64,000 nucleotides of DNA from Panulirus ornatus (lineage: Eukaryota; Arthropoda; Malacostraca; Decapoda; Palinuridae), in contig NC_092270.1 in assembly GCF_036320965.1 (NCBI RefSeq), positions 18,241,940-18,305,939 of the forward strand, in the 5' to 3' direction. The notes below the pieces were generated by a model. It searched no databases and had not been told where the DNA came from. It saw nothing but the letters and a program-made list of their open reading frames with translations. Each line of letters begins with the position of its first letter. Positions within the stretch are counted from its first letter, which is position 1. Of this stretch, positions 1-63,529 are shown piece by piece. The position numbers were made by a program, and so were the translations under genes.

Positions 1-492
1 AGTGAAAAAGACAAAATTGAAGAAAAAATGCACCCTGCATCAAATGAAAAACCTTCTCTTTTTCCCTCCTTCCTTTTTTCTTTCATTTCTCCCTATTAAC
101 TCCTTTCTGATGATGTTTGCTGCAATGGACTACCAATCTTATCAGCCAAGGTAGGATAATACCACTGCTTACAAATAAGAATAAATTGCAGGAGTCCTTT
201 TACTTGGAAAGACTTACCAACGGTACTCCCCCATCAAAAGAAGCTTTCTATATTGATAAACCCAGAGCTTCCAACTCATTATTTTTCTAATGACATAATG
301 TCTGATATATGGGCTGAACTTTTATAAAGAAGGATTCTTCCTCAATGATATTTTCATTTCATTTTTCCATGTCCTTCTTTCAAATTCCACCATAGTTTCA
401 TGCATATATTGTTTAAGTCTACATTTTTTGGGTACTACATATAAATATAAGATTTAAATGTATATCAAAATATACTCGAAAAGTCCACTAAC
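1..492. other. NT5C2: Intron 8 of the NT5C2-like gene (partial)
   Basis: AT-rich sequence downstream of the exon-8 donor. I see no further exon of the family and no repeat that I recognise. Confidence 0.6.
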
Positions 493-53991
<53,499 letters not shown>

Positions 53992-54262
53992 TTCGCGTAT
54001 ATAATATTTATCGTGTGGTTCCTCTGGCGCCAACGTCAACAGACCACGGCAAAGACCACCCCCACCCGACACACACAGAGACCCCCGGATGACGTAGTTG
54101 ACGACGCCGCCTGGGTATGTATATATGGCACGTGCACCGACCTACGACTACGTGCACCAATGTACGACGACGACGACGACGTAATAGATCAGGTTGACAC
54201 ACAGAGACCCAACCTCGGCCGAGGGTCACAACGTACTACGGTGACAGTGCGTCGCGCGCTGC

Positions 54263-54270
54263 TATATATA
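54263..54270 (-). promoter_or_regulatory. Possible TATA box upstream of NT5C2-like exon 1
   Basis: On the minus strand the sequence reads GGATATATATAGC, followed by a CpG-rich stretch (GCGCGCGACGC). The box lies about 270 bp upstream of the ATG, which would place a start site near 54235 and leave a 5' UTR of roughly 240 nt. AT-rich boxes are common in this DNA, so this is inference. Confidence 0.3.
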
Positions 54271-54519
54271 TCCCCAAAGCCTCCCCAAAGTTGCCATTAA
54301 TCTCCATACTACCCAATTTAAACTCATTATACTGTTCTTGGATGTACACTTTCCTACTTTCTCTTCCTACAGTGACATAATTATAGACATTACTATAATT
54401 AGACAATAATGTTTCTCAAAATGTATTTAGTGAGGGAGAAATAATAAATAGATGTGGAGTGAGGCAGCAGTGTTTTGATCGGTACAAAGACGTCAGCTGA
54501 GTCCAAATGGTTGGTGGGG

Positions 54520-55135
54520 GAAAGGTGAACTGACATGTTGTTGTTGGGGAGGGGGTAAGATAACATGCTCTGATGATGAGACAACATACTGTTGTTGGGG
54601 AGAAGAGGGGGGGGGGTAAGATGACAAGCTCTGAGGATGGGTGAGGCAACATACTGTTGTTGGGGAGAAGAGGGGGGGGGGGTAAGATGACAAGCTCTGA
54701 GGATGGGTGAGGCAACATACTGTTGTTGGGGAGAAGAGGGGGGGGGGGTAAGATGACAAGCTCTGAGGATGTATGAGGCAACATACTGTTGTTGGGGAGA
54801 AGAGGGGGGGTAAGATGACAAGCTCTGAGGATGGGTGAGGCAACATACTGTTGTTGGGGAGAGGGTTAGATAACACGGTCTGATGGAGGGTGAGACAACA
54901 TGTTGTTGTTGGGGGTAAACTAACACGGTCTGATGGAGGGTGAGACAACATATTGTTGTTGGGGGTAAACTAACACGGTCTGATGGAGGGTGAGACAACA
55001 TACTGTTGTTGGGGGTAAGCTAACACGGTCTGATGGAGGGTGAGACAACATGTTGTTGTTGGGGGTAAGCTAACACGGTCTGATGGAGGGTGAGACAACA
55101 TATTGTTGTTGGGGGTAAGCTAACACGGTGTTGTT
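54520..55135 (+). repeat. 50-65-bp minisatellite
   Basis: Left part: four units with GTAAGATGACAAGCTCTGAG, GCAACATACTGTTGTTGGGG and AGAAGAGGGGGGG. Right part: units with CTAACACGGTCTGATGGAGG and AACATATTGTTGTTGGGGG (50 bp). The two share the ACAACAT-TGTTGTTGGGG core. Confidence 0.93.
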
Positions 55136-55862
55136 GGGGGTAAGTCAACAAGGTTTTGATGGAGAGAGCCAACACGTTGTTGTTGGGGGTAAGCCAAAGA
55201 GGTTTAGATGGAGAGTGAGCCAACACGTTGTTGTTGGGGTAAGACAACAAAGGCATGATGGAGAGTGAGCCAATACGTTGTTGTTGGGGTAAGACAACAA
55301 AGGCATGATGGAGAGTGAGCCAATACGTTGTTGTTGGGGGTAAGCCAACATGATTTTGGTGGAGTTAACCAACACGTTGTTGTTGGGGGTAAGATAAAGT
55401 CGTGTAAGAGAATGAGTCATGTTACTGGGGTAAGCTAACATGTTGTTGTTGGAGGGTGAGCTAACATAATGTTGTTGGAGGAAGGACTACAATAGAATTA
55501 GAGGGTAAGCTAACACGGTATTATTGGGGTAAGGTAACACGTTGTTGTTGGAGTGTGAGCCAACACAGTGTTGTTGGAGGGTGAGTCAAAACGTTGTTGT
55601 TGGAGGGTGAGTCAAAACGTTGTTGTTGGAGGGTGAGTCAAAACGTTGTTGTTGGAGGGTGAGCCAACACAGTGTTGTTGGAGGGTGAGTCAAAACGTTG
55701 TTGTTGGAGGGTGAGTCAAAACGTTGTTGTTGGAGGGTGAGTCAAAACGTTGTTGTTGGAGGGTGAGTCAACACAGTGTTGTTGGAGGGTGAGTCAAAAC
55801 GTTGTTGTTGGAGGGTGAGCCAACACAGTGTTGTTGGATGGCTAGCCAAGTTGTTGTTACGG
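55136..55862 (+). repeat. Degenerate to 26-bp minisatellite
   Basis: Continues the GTTGTTGGGGGTAAG theme with decayed units to 55540, then a regular 26-bp unit GTTGTTGTTGGAGGGTGAG plus TCAAAAC to 55830. Confidence 0.9.
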
Positions 55863-55865
55863 AGA

Positions 55866-57930
55866 GAACACATTATGTGCCTGTATGATGAATAACCGTC
55901 AGTTATGTGTCTGTATGATGAATAACTTTCAGTTATGTGTCTGTATGATGAATAACCGTCAGTTATGTGTCTGTATGATGAATAACTTTCAGTTATGTGT
56001 CTGTATGATGAATAACCGTCAGTTATGTGTCTGTATGATGAATAACCGTCAGTTATGTGTCTGTATGATGAATAACTTTCAGTTATGTGTCTGTATGATG
56101 AATAACCGTCAGTTATGTGTCTGTATGATGAATAACCGTCAGTTATGTGTCTGTATGATGAATAACCGTCAGTTATGTGTCTGTATGATGAATAACTTTC
56201 AGTTATGTGTCTGTATGATGAATAACCGTCAGTTATGTGTCTGTATGATGAATAACCGTCAGTTATGTGTCTGTATGATGAATAACCGTCAGTTATGTGT
56301 CTGTATGATGAATAACCGTCAGTTATGTGTCTGTATGATGAATAACCGTCAGTTATGTGTCTGTATGATGAATAACCGTCAGTTATGTGTCTGTATGATG
56401 AATAACCGTCAGTTATGTGTCTGTATGATGAATAACCGTCAGTTATGTGTCTGTATGATGAATAACCGTCAGTTATGTGTCTGTATGATGAATAACCGTC
56501 AGTTATGTGTCTGTATGATGAATAACCGTCAGTTATGTGTCTGTATGATGAATAACCGTCAGTTATGTGTCTGTATGATGAATAACCGTCAGTTATGTGT
56601 CTGTATGATGAATAACCGTCAGTTATGTGTCTGTATGATGAATAACTTTCAGTTATGTGTCTGTATGATGAATAACCGTCAGTTATGTGTCTGTATGATG
56701 AATAACCGTCAGTTATGTGTCTGTATGATGAATAACTTTCAGTTATGTGTCTGTATGATGAATAACCATCAGTTATTTGTCTGTATGATGAATAACTTTC
56801 AGTTATGTGTCTGTATGATGAATAACCGTCAGTTATGTGTCTGTATGATGAATAACCGTCAGTTATGTGTCTGTATGATGAATAACCGTCAGTTATGTGT
56901 CTGTATGATGAATAACCGTCAGTTATGTGTCTGTATGATGAATAACCGTCAGTTATGTGTCTGTATGATGAATAACCGTCAGTTATGTGTCTGTATGATG
57001 AATAACCGTCAGTTATGTGTCTGTATGATGAATAACCTTCAGTTATGTGTCTGTATGATGAATAACCGTCAGTTATGTGTCTGTATGATGAATAACCGTC
57101 AGTTATGTGTCTGTATGATGAATAACCGTCAGTTATGTGTCTGTATGATGAATAACCGTCAGTTATGTGTCTGTATGATGAATAACCGTCAGTTATGTGT
57201 CTGTATGATGAATAACCGTCAGTTATGTGTCTGTATGATGAATAACCGTCAGTTATGTGTCTGTATGATGAATAACCTTCAGTTATGTGTCTGTATGATG
57301 AATAACCGTCAGTTATGTGTCTGTATGATGAATAACCGTCAGTTATGTGTCTGTATGATGAATAACCGTCAGTTATGTGTCTGTATGATGAATAACCGTC
57401 AGTTATGTGTCTGTATGATGAATAACCGTCAGTTATGTGTCTGTATGATGAATAACCGTCAGTTATGTGTCTGTATGATGAATAACCGTCAGTAATGTGT
57501 CTGTATGATGAATAACCGTCAGTTATGTGTCTATATGATGAATAACCTTCAGTTATGTGTCTGTATGATGAATAACCGTCAGTTATGTGTCTGTATGATG
57601 AATAACCTTCAGTTATGTGTCTGTATGATGAATAACCGTCAGTTATGTGTCTGTACGATGAATAACCGTCAGTTATGTGTCTGTATGATGAATAACCGTC
57701 AGTTGTGTCTGTATGATGAATAACCGTCAGTTATGTGTCTGTATGATGAATAACCTTCAGTTATGTGTTTGTATGATGAATAACCATCAGTTATGTGTCT
57801 GTACGATGAATAACCGTTATTTGTGTATGATGAATAACCGTCAGTTATGTCTGTATGATGAATAATAGTTATGTGTCTGTATGATGAATAATCGTGTTAT
57901 GTCTATATGATGAATAATCGTCAGCTATGT
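55866..57930 (+). repeat. 30-bp near-perfect minisatellite
   Basis: About 69 units of ATGATGAATAACCGTCAGTT plus ATGTGTCTGT. From 55880 to 57480 units are nearly identical, with only CTTTC/CCTTC/CCATC changes at one site. Thirty is divisible by three and frame 1 has no stop, so a 536-codon Met-Met-Asn-Asn-type ORF arises; this is not a gene. Confidence 0.98.
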
Positions 57931-58620
57931 GTCTGTATGATGAATAACAGCCAGCCGTGTCTGTATGAATAACTTTCATTTGTGTATGTTGAATAACCGT
58001 CAGCTATGTGTATGTATGATAAATTACCGTCAGTTATGTCTGTATGATGAATAACCGTCAGTTATGTCTGTATAATGAATAACCGTCAGTTATGTGTCTA
58101 TAATTATTGATAATCATCAGTTATGTGTGTGTATGATGAATAACCGTCAGTTATGTGTCTCTGTATGATGAATTACCGTCAGCTATAGTAATGTACGATG
58201 AATAACCGTGTGATGTGTCTGTATGATGTACAACCGTTAGTTATGTGCCTGTATGATGAATAACCGCCAGCTATATGCCTGTATGATGAACAATCGCCAT
58301 CTATATGCTTGTATGATGAATAACCACCACCAGCTATGTGCCTGTATGATGTATAACCACCTTTTACGAGTCTGTATGATGTACATCCACCAGTTATGTG
58401 CCTGTATGATGTATATCCACCAGTTACGTGCCTGTATGATGTATTACCGCCAGACACGAGTATGTATGATGTATAACCGCCAGACACGAGTATGTATGAT
58501 GTATAACCGCCAGACACGAGTATGTATGATGTATAACCGCCAGACACGAGTATGTATGATGTATAACCGACAGGTACAAGCACGCATCATACACACCCGC
58601 CAGCCAGCAGGCTGCCTAAC
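57931..58620 (+). repeat. Diverged edge of the 30-bp array
   Basis: Units become variable, then a related but distinct version takes over (GTATGATGTATAACCGCCAG plus ACACGAGTAT, four identical copies at 58430-58570). Confidence 0.9.
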
Positions 58621-58654
58621 TGTCAGCATTACGTGCCGCATGTTGACCCAGGCA

Positions 58655-60512
58655 TTACGTTCCCGATCTAATAATGAAAAGAAACTTATATTTCCCGATT
58701 TAACAATGAAAAGAAACATATATTTCCCGATCTAATAATGAAAAGAAACTTATATTTCCCGATTTAATAATGAAAAGAAACTTATATTTCCCAATTTGAT
58801 AATAAAAAAACATATTTCCCGATTTAATAATGAAAAGAAACTTATATTTCCCGATCTAATAATATAAACATATTTTCCTATCTAATAATGAAAAGAAACT
58901 TATATTTCCCGATTTAATAATGAAGATACTTATATTTCCCGAATAAATAATGAAAACTTATATTTCCCGAATCAATAATAAAAAGAAACTTATATTTCCC
59001 GAATTAATAATGGAAAAACTTATATTTCCCGAATTAGTAATGGAAAGAAACTTATATTTCCCGAATTAATAATGGAAAGAAACTTATATTTCCCGAATTA
59101 ATAATGGAAAGAAACTTATATTTCCCGAATTAATAATGGAAAGAAACTTATATTTCCCGAATTAGTAATGGAAAGAAACTTATACTTCCCGAATTAATAA
59201 TGGAAAGAAACTTATATTTCCCGAATTAATAATGGAAAGAAACTTATATTTCCCGAATTAATAATGGAAAGAAACTTATATTTCCCGAATTAATAATGGA
59301 AAGAAACTTATATTTCCCGATCTAATAATGAAAAGAAACTTATATTTCCCGATTTAATAATGAAAAGAAACTTATATTTCCCAATTTGATAATAAAAAAA
59401 CATATTTCCCGATTTAATAATGAAAAGAAACTTATATTTCCCGATCTAATAATATAAAGAAACATATTTTCCTATGTAATAATGAAAAGAAACATATTTC
59501 CCGATTCAATAATGAAGATACTTATATTTCCCGAATAAATAATGAAAACTTATATTTCCCGAATTAATAATAAAAAAAAACTTATATTTCCCGAATTAAT
59601 AATAAAAAGAAACTTATATTTCCCGAATTAATAATAAAAAGAAACTTATATTTCCCGAATCAATAATGGAAAAAAATTATATTTCCCGAATTAGTAATGG
59701 AAAGAAACTTATATTTCCCGAATTAATAATGGAAAGAAACTTATATTTCCCGAATTAATAATGGAAAGAAACTTATATTTCCCGAATTAATAATGGAAAG
59801 AAACTTATATTTCCCGAAATAATAATGGAAAGAAACTTATATTTCCCGATTTAATAATGAAAAGAAACGTATATTTCCCAATTTAATAATGAAAAACTTA
59901 TATTTCCCGAATTAATAATGGAGAGAAACTTATATTTCCCGAATTAATAATGAAAAGAAACTTATATTTCCTAAATTAATAATGGAGAGAAACTTATATT
60001 TCCCGATTTAATAATGGAAAGAAACTTATATTTCCCGAATTAATAATGAAAAGAAACTTATATTTCCCGATTTACTAATGAAAAGAAATTTATATTTACC
60101 GAATCAATAATGAAAAGAAACTTATATTTCCCGATTTAATAATGGAAAGAAACTTATATTTCCTGAATTAATAATGGAAAGAAACTTATATTTCCCGAAC
60201 TAATAATGAAAAGAAACATTATTACCGATTTAATAATGAAAAGAAACTTATATTTACCGATTTAATAATGAAAAGAAACTTATATTTCCTGAAGTAATTA
60301 TGGAAAGAAACTTAAATTTCCCGAATTAATAATGAAAAGAAACTTATACTTCCCAAATTAATAATGGAAAATACTTAAATTTCCCGATTTAATAATGGAA
60401 AGAAACATTTCCCCGAATCAATAAAAAAAAGAAACAAATTTCCCGAATTTATATTGGAAAGAAACTTATATAACATTTCCCGAACCAATAACGGAAAGAA
60501 ACTTATATAAAT
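58655..60512 (+). repeat. 32-bp minisatellite
   Basis: About 58 units of ATAATGGAAAGAAACTTATA plus TTTCCCGAATTA. A ~600-bp block including the rare ATTTTCCTAT variant (58872 and 59466) is duplicated. Units decay toward the right end. Confidence 0.96.
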
Positions 60513-61143
60513 CTATATCATTATCTTCAGATAGTTTATATAAATATTCAATAGACTCTATTCCGTAATTAAGGAAAAAACTCAGATACCCCAATATGAA
60601 CATGGAAAGTGCCTGCGCCATGTTTGTATTTGGTGAGCAGCCCCGCCCCATCCCTCTCTCTATATATACACACACACACCCACTTCCCCCGCCCTGCTCC
60701 ACTGCTCCACTTGAAATAGACTCCTTCTCTCACCACTTATCAATAACCCGGGGGAAAATAGATGGCAGTGAGCAGGGAAGAAGTCCACACGCCCACCTTC
60801 CCATACGAGATATTATTAACTAATGCACCAACATTGCAAGAACTTCACCTGAACATATCTATCTATCTATCTATCTACTGGGGTCTGAGAGAGGCGTTTT
60901 GTGATCTATTTATCTTTTTTTTCTTTTTCGTGCTATTGTTCACTATTTTTTCGTGCTATTGTTCACGGGGAGAATATGTGGAGGTACAGTTTACCTGGCC
61001 CCCAGGACAACAGGTAAACATTAACAATCATATCACAAGTTCACCTTCCAAATGCCATCACATTTTGTACTCAAAACTGAAGGTTAGTTAAGCCAAATTC
61101 TCCTGATGGCTGATACTCATTTTTCATTCCTAAATTTGCATTA

Positions 61144-61146
<3 letters not shown>
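60513..61146. other. Unique sequence upstream of the gene
   Basis: Contains TATATATACACACACACAC near 60660 and (ATCT)n near 60860. Short ORFs on both strands match nothing I know. Confidence 0.5.

Positions 61147-61236
<90 letters not shown>
61147..61236 (+). repeat. (CA)n(TA)n compound microsatellite
   Basis: About 18 CA units pass into about 27 TA units and abut the first Penelope terminal repeat. Confidence 0.97.
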
Positions 61237-61240
<4 letters not shown>

Positions 61241-61437
61241 ACAATCATATGTTTACCAAATGGCGTCCTAGCTTCGTCTCTTCGATGTATATCAACTGAC
61301 TGTTATATTTCTCTCTTGTGTTTCCCCTGATGATGTGATTATTACACGAAAGTGCACTTGGGAACTTTTCGTGTTTCATTTTCCCCGTGGACTCATAGGA
61401 ATATCTTGATCACGCGCAAAATTGCGACCCTTTCCAA
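61237..61437 (+). repeat. Penelope terminal repeat, copy 1
   Basis: From TTGACAATCATATGTTTACC to GCGACCCTTTCCAA. It matches copy 2 at about 95% by eye over 200 bp. Confidence 0.9.
61320..61365 (+). ncRNA. Hammerhead ribozyme, candidate, in terminal repeat 1
   Basis: Core CTGATGA (61327-61333), stem II GTG/CAC with loop ATTATTA, then GAAA (61348-61351), palindromic stem III AGTGCACT and predicted cleavage after T61359. Stem I pairs GTTTCCC (61320-61326) with GGGAAC (61360-61365), with one bulged T. This is a type-I layout with a minimal stem III, as known for ribozymes in Penelope-like elements. The extra T between CTGATGA and stem II is atypical. Confidence 0.65.
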
Positions 61438-61439
61438 TA

Positions 61440-61462
<23 letters not shown>

Positions 61463-61478
<16 letters not shown>

Positions 61479-62032
61479 ATACTTTGTCGCTGTCTCCCGC
61501 GTTTGCGAGGTAGCGCAAGGAAACAGACGAAAGAAATGGCCCAACCCCCCCATACACATGTACATACACACGTCCACACACACAAATATACATACCTACA
61601 CAGCTTTCCATAGTTTACCCCGGACGCTTCACATGCCTTGATTCAATCCACTGACAGCACGTCAACCCCTGTATACCACATCGCTCCAATTCACTCTATT
61701 CCTTGCCCTCCTTTCACCCTCCTGCATGTTCAGGCCCCGATCACACAAAATCTTTTTCACTCCATCTTTCCACCTCCAATTTGGTCTCCCTCTTCTCCTC
61801 GTTCCCTCCACCTCCGACACATATATCCTCTTGGTCAATCTTTCCTCACTCATTCTCTCCATGTGCCCAAACCATTTTAAAACACCCTCTTCTGCTCTCT
61901 CAACCACGCTCTTTTTATTTCCACACATCTCTCTTACCCTTACGTTACTTACTCGATCAAACCACCTCACACCACACATTGTCCTCAAACATCTCATTTC
62001 CAGCACATCCATCCTCCTGCGCACAACTCTAT

Positions 62033-62036
<4 letters not shown>
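61463..62036 (-). mobile_element. LINE 3' fragment inside the Penelope region
   Basis: The minus strand encodes 124 codons of the RT C-terminus (MDRVVRRRMDVLEMRCLRTM, GNKKSVVERAEEGVLKWFGH, RPNWRWKDGVKKILCDRGLN), the ORF stop at 61662 and the 3' UTR, ending in poly-A (poly-T on plus, 61463-61478). It is undamaged relative to other copies, so young, and truncated at 62036 by a TA run. Confidence 0.88.

Positions 62037-62077
<41 letters not shown>
62036..62077 (+). repeat. (AT)n microsatellite
   Basis: About 21 AT units joining the LINE fragment to the Penelope RT. Confidence 0.97.
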
Positions 62078-62080
<3 letters not shown>

Positions 62081-62650
62081 TTTAGGTATGTAGATGATGT
62101 TCTTTGTGTTTGGGCAACAAATGAAAATTTACAAATATTTCTCCCCTTACTTAACAATTTAGTACCTTCCATCAAATTTACTGTAGAAAATGAAAATAAT
62201 GGTATGTTACCATTTTTAGATTGCATGATTCACAGGCAAGGAAACAAGTTTAAGTTTAGCATGTACAGAAAACATACCAATGTATGTTCATATATCCATT
62301 ATTACTCATCTCAACTTGACACAGTTAAATTATCATCATTTCAATCTATGTTCCTTAGGGCATTACGTATTTGCAGTCCAGAGTTTATTGATGATGAGTT
62401 TGAGAAGACATATTCTATTGGATCTAAGTTAATGTACCCTAGATCTTTCATTGGTAAATCCCTTAAGTTAGCAAAGAAATCATTTCATAGAGTTGAGCCC
62501 AAACCTCACACTGACACCAAGAATCTTTTAGTTCTCCCTTTTAATAATAAGTTTACTTTACTTCCCATGTTGCTTAAATCCTTTAATGTAAATGTTGCCT
62601 TCAGCAACAATAATACTATAAAGAATATCTTAACCAGGAATTCACCATAA
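62078..62650 (+). CDS. Penelope-like reverse transcriptase, C-terminal part, premature stop
   Basis: Begins WFRYVDDVLCVWATNENLQI: YVDD is the RT catalytic box with two of the three metal-binding Asp residues. It continues with IKFTVENENNGMLPFLDCMI, KFSMYRKHTNVCSYIHYYSS and the thumb/connector to ILTRNSP, then TAA at 62648-62650. The same frame reopens directly as NSPGCIYKVPCRNC, so a single nonsense codon separates RT from endonuclease. The fingers and first palm motifs are missing. No natural start exists here. It lies upstream of, and opposite in orientation to, the nucleotidase gene. Confidence 0.85.
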
Positions 62651-62992
62651 AATTCTCCTGGATGCATCTATAAAGTGCCATGTAGAAATTGTGATAAGTT
62701 TTATGTTGGTCAGACTGGTAAGGATCTTTCTGTTAGACTTAAGCAACATAAATATAGTATAAGAACGGGACAAGAATCAAATGCCTTGTTTAATCACGTT
62801 AAAAACTATGATCATTGTATTGATTGGAGTAACGCCATCTCAGTTATCAACTCTAACTCCAGTACCACGAGAAATATCATTGAATCTTCTATCATTAAAT
62901 ACACAAAGAATTATAATCTTAATATTAGTGATGGTCTGTACAAATTAGATAACTTTATTGTTGATAAAATTAGTAAAATGATAAGTTTATGA
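62651..62992 (+). CDS. Penelope-like GIY-YIG endonuclease domain
   Basis: The domain nicks target DNA for integration. In frame with the RT after the TAA: GCIYKVPCRNCDKFYVGQTG, where CIY and YVG are the GIY-YIG pair, then DLSVRLKQHKYSIRTGQESN (catalytic Arg and the conserved Lys/His), ALFNHVKNYDHCIDW with the HxxxxxHxIDW-like block, and IIESSIIKYTKNYNLNISDG with the catalytic Glu. The CCHH-type Cys pair (PCRNC) expected in this family is present. It ends ISKMISL-TGA, the likely true C-terminus. Confidence 0.85.
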   Translation, partial: NSPGCIYKVPCRNCDKFYVGQTGKDLSVRLKQHKYSIRTGQESNALFNHVKNYDHCIDWSNAISVINSNSSTTRNIIESSIIKYTKNYNLNISDGLYKLDNFIVDKISKMISL

Positions 62993-63011
62993 ACGCTCGT
63001 TGTATGTTTTG

Positions 63012-63210
63012 GACAATCACATGTTTACCAAATGGCGTCCTAGCTACGTCTCTTCGTTGTATATCAACTGACTGTTATATTTCTCTCTTGTGTCTCCCCT
63101 GATGATGTGATTATGACACGAAAGTGCACTTGGGGACTTATCGTGTTTCATTTTCCCCGTGGACTCATAGGAATATCTTGATCACGCGCAAAATTGTGAT
63201 CCTTTCCAAC

Positions 63211-63211
<1 letters not shown>
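63012..63211 (+). repeat. Penelope terminal repeat, copy 2
   Basis: From TTTGGACAATCACATGTTTA to GATCCTTTCCAACATG, direct orientation relative to copy 1. Confidence 0.9.
63092..63137 (+). ncRNA. Hammerhead ribozyme, candidate, in terminal repeat 2
   Basis: Core CTGATGA (63099-63105), stem II GTG/CAC with loop ATTATGA, GAAA (63120-63123) and stem III AGTGCACT, with cleavage predicted after T63131. Stem I pairs GTCTCCC (63092-63098) with GGGGAC (63132-63137). Relative to copy 1 a T-A pair has become C-G on both sides. Confidence 0.65.

Positions 63212-63212
<1 letters not shown>

Positions 63213-63274
<62 letters not shown>
63213..63274 (+). repeat. (TA)n microsatellite
   Basis: About 31 TA units following terminal repeat 2. 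Confidence 0.97.
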
Positions 63275-63277
<3 letters not shown>

Positions 63278-63528
63278 TCAGACGTGGTAGCCTGCCACAC
63301 AGAGAACCACTGCAGCAGCATTCCACTGCATAAATGCTTCAAGCATCAATACAATTGATGTTTCATTTCGTTCTGGTATTGACGTACAACGTAATGTTAA
63401 GGAGACGAATTCATGTTTGGTGAATATTGATGTCTGACATCGATCCAGACCAGCGAACCCGCACGCATGGCCTCACACAACCATACTTTGTCGATCGCCA
63501 CTAATTAACCACTTGTGCACCACTGGAG
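63275..63528. other. Unique sequence, no recognised feature
   Basis: About 250 bp between the TA run and the last array; nothing recognised. Confidence 0.55.
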
Positions 63529-63529
63529 C

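Larger units (their letters stand above)
61237..63211 (+). mobile_element. Penelope-like element with terminal repeats, 5'-truncated coding part, LINE fragment inside
   Basis: Order: terminal repeat 1 (61237-61437), TA run, reverse-oriented LINE fragment (61463-62036), TA run, RT C-terminus joined to GIY-YIG endonuclease (62078-62992), terminal repeat 2 (63012-63211), TA run. RT plus GIY-YIG and long direct terminal repeats are hallmarks of Penelope-like elements. The RT starts exactly at its catalytic YVDD box, so the N-terminal half is missing. Whether both terminal repeats belong to one insertion or to two tandem copies cannot be decided. Confidence 0.8.

Noticed and set aside
55885..57723. 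ORF of 536 codons with ten-residue repeats
   Set aside because: A 30-bp unit without a stop in one frame; near-identical DNA with no codon-level pattern of constraint.
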